This document shows, one piece after another, positions 15,284 through 16,701 of a stretch of 16,701 nt of DNA (the stretch's first letter is position 1; each line of letters starts with the position of its first letter). This DNA is from an uncultured Prevotellaceae bacterium (GTDB taxonomy: Bacteria > Bacteroidota > Bacteroidia > Bacteroidales > Bacteroidaceae). The translations under genes and the position numbers were made by a program. Under the pieces are notes generated by a model. The model did not search any database. It saw only the letters and a list, made by a program, of their open reading frames with translations, and was not told the origin of the DNA. The stretch covers positions 1-16,701 of the forward strand of contig CAMOSA010000034.1 in assembly GCA_946624335.1 (NCBI GenBank), written 5' to 3'.

Positions 15284-15342
15284 GACGTTACCGCGTTAAC
15301 GTCTCGTCCTTACGGGCATAAGGACAGGACGTTAAGGCCTTA
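15284..15342. repeat. Three successive inverted repeats
   Basis: GACGTTA (15284-15290) pairs with TAACGTC (15297-15303) across 6 nt. GTCCTTA (15306-15312) pairs with TAAGGAC (15319-15325), also across 6 nt. TAAGGCCTTA (15333-15342) is a perfect 10-bp palindrome. The first two have identical geometry (7-bp stems, 6-nt loops). The words GGACGTTA and GGACGTGA recur between them, suggesting a degenerate tandem unit on alternating strands. Confidence 0.75.
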
Positions 15343-15468
15343 TGGACGGGACGTGAAAGCCTATACCTATACACCCCTCTACGAGGGCACGTCTACGATA
15401 TTTGTCAAGTATTTCAGTTCACGGAAGACTTTTTTAATAAAAAACGTTCGCGCACGCGTTTTTTTTTG

Positions 15469-15476
15469 TACCTTTG
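15469..15476 (+). promoter_or_regulatory. Bacteroidota -7 promoter element for hisHA
   Basis: TACCTTTG followed by CAGCC matches TAnnTTTG and comes after a run of T. Predicted start is near 15483, about 30 nt before the hisH ATG. It implies a separate promoter for this histidine cluster. Confidence 0.65.
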
Positions 15477-15513
15477 CAGCCAATTAGTTGACACAAGTGA
15501 CCAAAACGCAAGG

Positions 15514-16104
15514 ATGAAAGTAGCCATCGTCAAATATAATGCCGGAAATGTCTATTCCGTGGTCCACGCGCTGAAGCGCCTGGGCGTAGAACCACTCTTG
15601 ACAGACGACGCTGAAGAGCTCCGCAAAGCCGACCGTGTACTGTTCCCCGGACAGGGCGAGGCCAGCCAGGCGATGGGCTACCTGCGTCAGCACGGGCTGG
15701 ACGACGTGATCCGTTCGCTCCGCCAGCCTGTCCTCGGCATTTGCATCGGCCAGCAGCTGATGTGCAGCCACTCCGAGGAGGGCGACACCGAGTGTCTCGG
15801 CATCTTCCCCGTCGACGTGATGCGCTTTCGCCCCACACGCCACGAGGACAAAGTCCCCCACATGGGGTGGAACGAGATAAGGACTATGGGCGATGGCGGC
15901 CTGATCGAAGACCGCAGTTTCGTCTATTTCATCCACAGTTTCTACGTTCCTGTGTGCGAGTTCACCGCCGCCACCACGGATTACATCGTGCCATTCAGCG
16001 CAGCGCTACGCAAGGACAACTTCTACGCTACGCAGTTCCACCCAGAGAAAAGCGGTGCTGTGGGCGAACGAATACTGAAGAGATTCCTCGAGCTTCCCTC
16101 ATAG
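15514..16104 (+). CDS. hisH: Imidazole glycerol phosphate synthase, glutaminase subunit HisH
   Basis: HisH hydrolyses glutamine and channels ammonia to HisF in histidine biosynthesis. It is 196 aa from the ATG at 15514, which begins with the family-typical MKVAIVKYNAGNVYSV; an upstream TTG frame start at 15466 lies before the promoter element. The class I amidotransferase triad is complete: Cys77 (LGICIGQQ), His176 and Glu178 (QFHPEKSG). These are within two positions of E. coli HisH (77, 178 and 180). The oxyanion-strand region PGQGEASQAMGYLRQHGLDD is also present. HisA follows after a 96-nt gap; HisF is expected beyond the window. Confidence 0.95.
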   Translation: MKVAIVKYNAGNVYSVVHALKRLGVEPLLTDDAEELRKADRVLFPGQGEASQAMGYLRQHGLDDVIRSLRQPVLGICIGQQLMCSHSEEGDTECLGIFPVDVMRFRPTRHEDKVPHMGWNEIRTMGDGGLIEDRSFVYFIHSFYVPVCEFTAATTDYIVPFSAALRKDNFYATQFHPEKSGAVGERILKRFLELPS

Positions 16105-16200
16105 ACGGGCTCCGAACGCTTTCATCAGACAAATACCTAAAGGTACTTCAAACTCTAAACTTTCACACGATAATCCACGGGATCCAGACCCGAACAAGAT

Positions 16201-16701
16201 ATGCTCCTTATACCAGCCATAGATATCATCAACGGCCAGTGCGTACGCCTGACCAAGGGCGACTATGCCACGCAGACGGTCTACTCTCACGACCCCGTGT
16301 TGGTGGCCCATGAGATGGAATTGCTCGGCTTTCGTCGACTACACGTCGTCGACCTCGACGGCGCCCGTTCTCACCATGTCGTCAATCTCGACATTCTACG
16401 CCGCATCACCGACGAGACAAACCTCATCGTGGACTTCGGCGGCGGCGTGAAGACCGAAGCAGACCTGGGCAAGGTGCTGGAGGCCGGTGCGCACATGGTC
16501 ACCGTCGGCAGTATGGCCGTCACGCATCCCGAGGTGGTACGTACATGGCTCCACGACTTCGGGCCCGAGCGCATCGTGCTCGGCGCCGATGTACGCGACG
16601 GGCGCATCAGCATCAACGGATGGAAGGAGGAGAGCCAGCTGGAACTGCTGCCCTTCATCGAGAGCTACCTCAACGACGGCGTACGCCATGTCCTATGCAC
16701 A
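16201..16701 (+). CDS. hisA: HisA isomerase (3' end outside window)
   Basis: HisA is the phosphoribosyl-formimino-AICAR-phosphate (ProFAR) isomerase that makes the substrate of HisF/HisH. The first 167 codons are present and open to the window end; the remaining third is cut off. It is a (beta/alpha)8 barrel. The start LLIPAIDIINGQCVRLTKGD carries catalytic Asp at residue 7 (AID). FGGGVKTEADLGKVLEAGA forms the first phosphate-binding loop, GSMAVTHPEVV is also present, and the second acidic region is LGADVRDGRI. The last visible residues, HVLCT, lead into the conserved threonine-aspartate strand. The ATG at 16201 is the only start that gives a complete first beta-strand. Confidence 0.94.
   Translation, partial: MLLIPAIDIINGQCVRLTKGDYATQTVYSHDPVLVAHEMELLGFRRLHVVDLDGARSHHVVNLDILRRITDETNLIVDFGGGVKTEADLGKVLEAGAHMVTVGSMAVTHPEVVRTWLHDFGPERIVLGADVRDGRISINGWKEESQLELLPFIESYLNDGVRHVLCT

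Larger units (their letters stand above)
15077..15513. other. 437-bp intergenic region with clustered small hairpins
   Basis: No coding sequence is supportable. Near the left end is GCGCG/CGCGC (15105-15109 with 15116-15120). A 12-bp motif, CGTCACGGCAC preceded by G or A, occurs twice near 15210-15245. Positions 15284-15342 hold three successive inverted repeats, listed separately. CCCTC-TAC-GAGGG lies at 15375-15387. The end (15431-15468) is A/T-rich and leads into the hisH promoter element. A small structured RNA is possible but unproven. Confidence 0.6.

Noticed and set aside
15016..15321. Plus-strand open frame spanning the cysE end and the intergenic region
   Set aside because: Starts inside cysE in another frame, with no family features; it runs through the hairpin region.

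Overview
The window is chromosomal DNA from a member of the Bacteroidota, most likely order Bacteroidales. The evidence is a TonB-dependent receptor with an N-terminal carboxypeptidase-regulatory-like domain, a DUF4836-like protein, an AmgK-like kinase/RapZ fusion, a NupG-type nucleoside permease, and six start regions carrying the Bacteroidota promoter element TAnnTTTG. It is GC-rich for the group. A Prevotellaceae-like source is a guess from overall style, not something the sequence proves.

Layout. (1) Positions 1-891 hold no credible gene; 45-562 is a long imperfect inverted repeat with arms made of TGTAGGATG-like units and a near-palindromic centre. (2) Positions 892-11077 hold eight genes, all on the minus strand. 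In transcription order they are a nucleoside:H+ symporter, a bifunctional-nuclease-family protein (BFN plus UVR motif), rsmE, a DUF4836-like membrane-anchored protein, an ABC ATPase, an FtsX-like permease, an AmgK-like kinase fused to a RapZ C-terminal domain, and a TonB-dependent receptor. Spacings are mostly short (a 4-nt overlap for bfn/rsmE; 8, 13, 27 and 28 nt elsewhere), so one or a few operons are likely. (3) Positions 11210-12130 (+) encode a secreted GH16 glucanase, convergent with umuD. (4) umuD (-) and umuC (+) are divergent from a shared short intergenic region instead of forming a umuDC operon. (5) cysE (+) follows. (6) A 437-bp non-coding gap (15077-15513) with a chain of small hairpins precedes hisH and the start of hisA (+), which runs off the window.

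How the genes work together. The his genes catalyse consecutive steps of histidine synthesis: HisH supplies ammonia to HisF, and HisA makes its substrate. UmuD and UmuC form the SOS mutagenic polymerase. The ATPase and permease form an ABC pair acting at the inner membrane. The kinase-RapZ fusion suggests a link to cell-wall amino-sugar salvage or sensing. rsmE and bfn are housekeeping genes.

The most unusual signal is a family of heptad repeats (GTTGAGN / GTTGAAA), some joined to a double-hairpin core. They have inserted into the domain linker of the kinase-RapZ gene, into the extracytoplasmic loop of the permease, and just upstream of the ABC ATPase. All three sit in the only orientation that can be read through without stop codons by these minus-strand genes.
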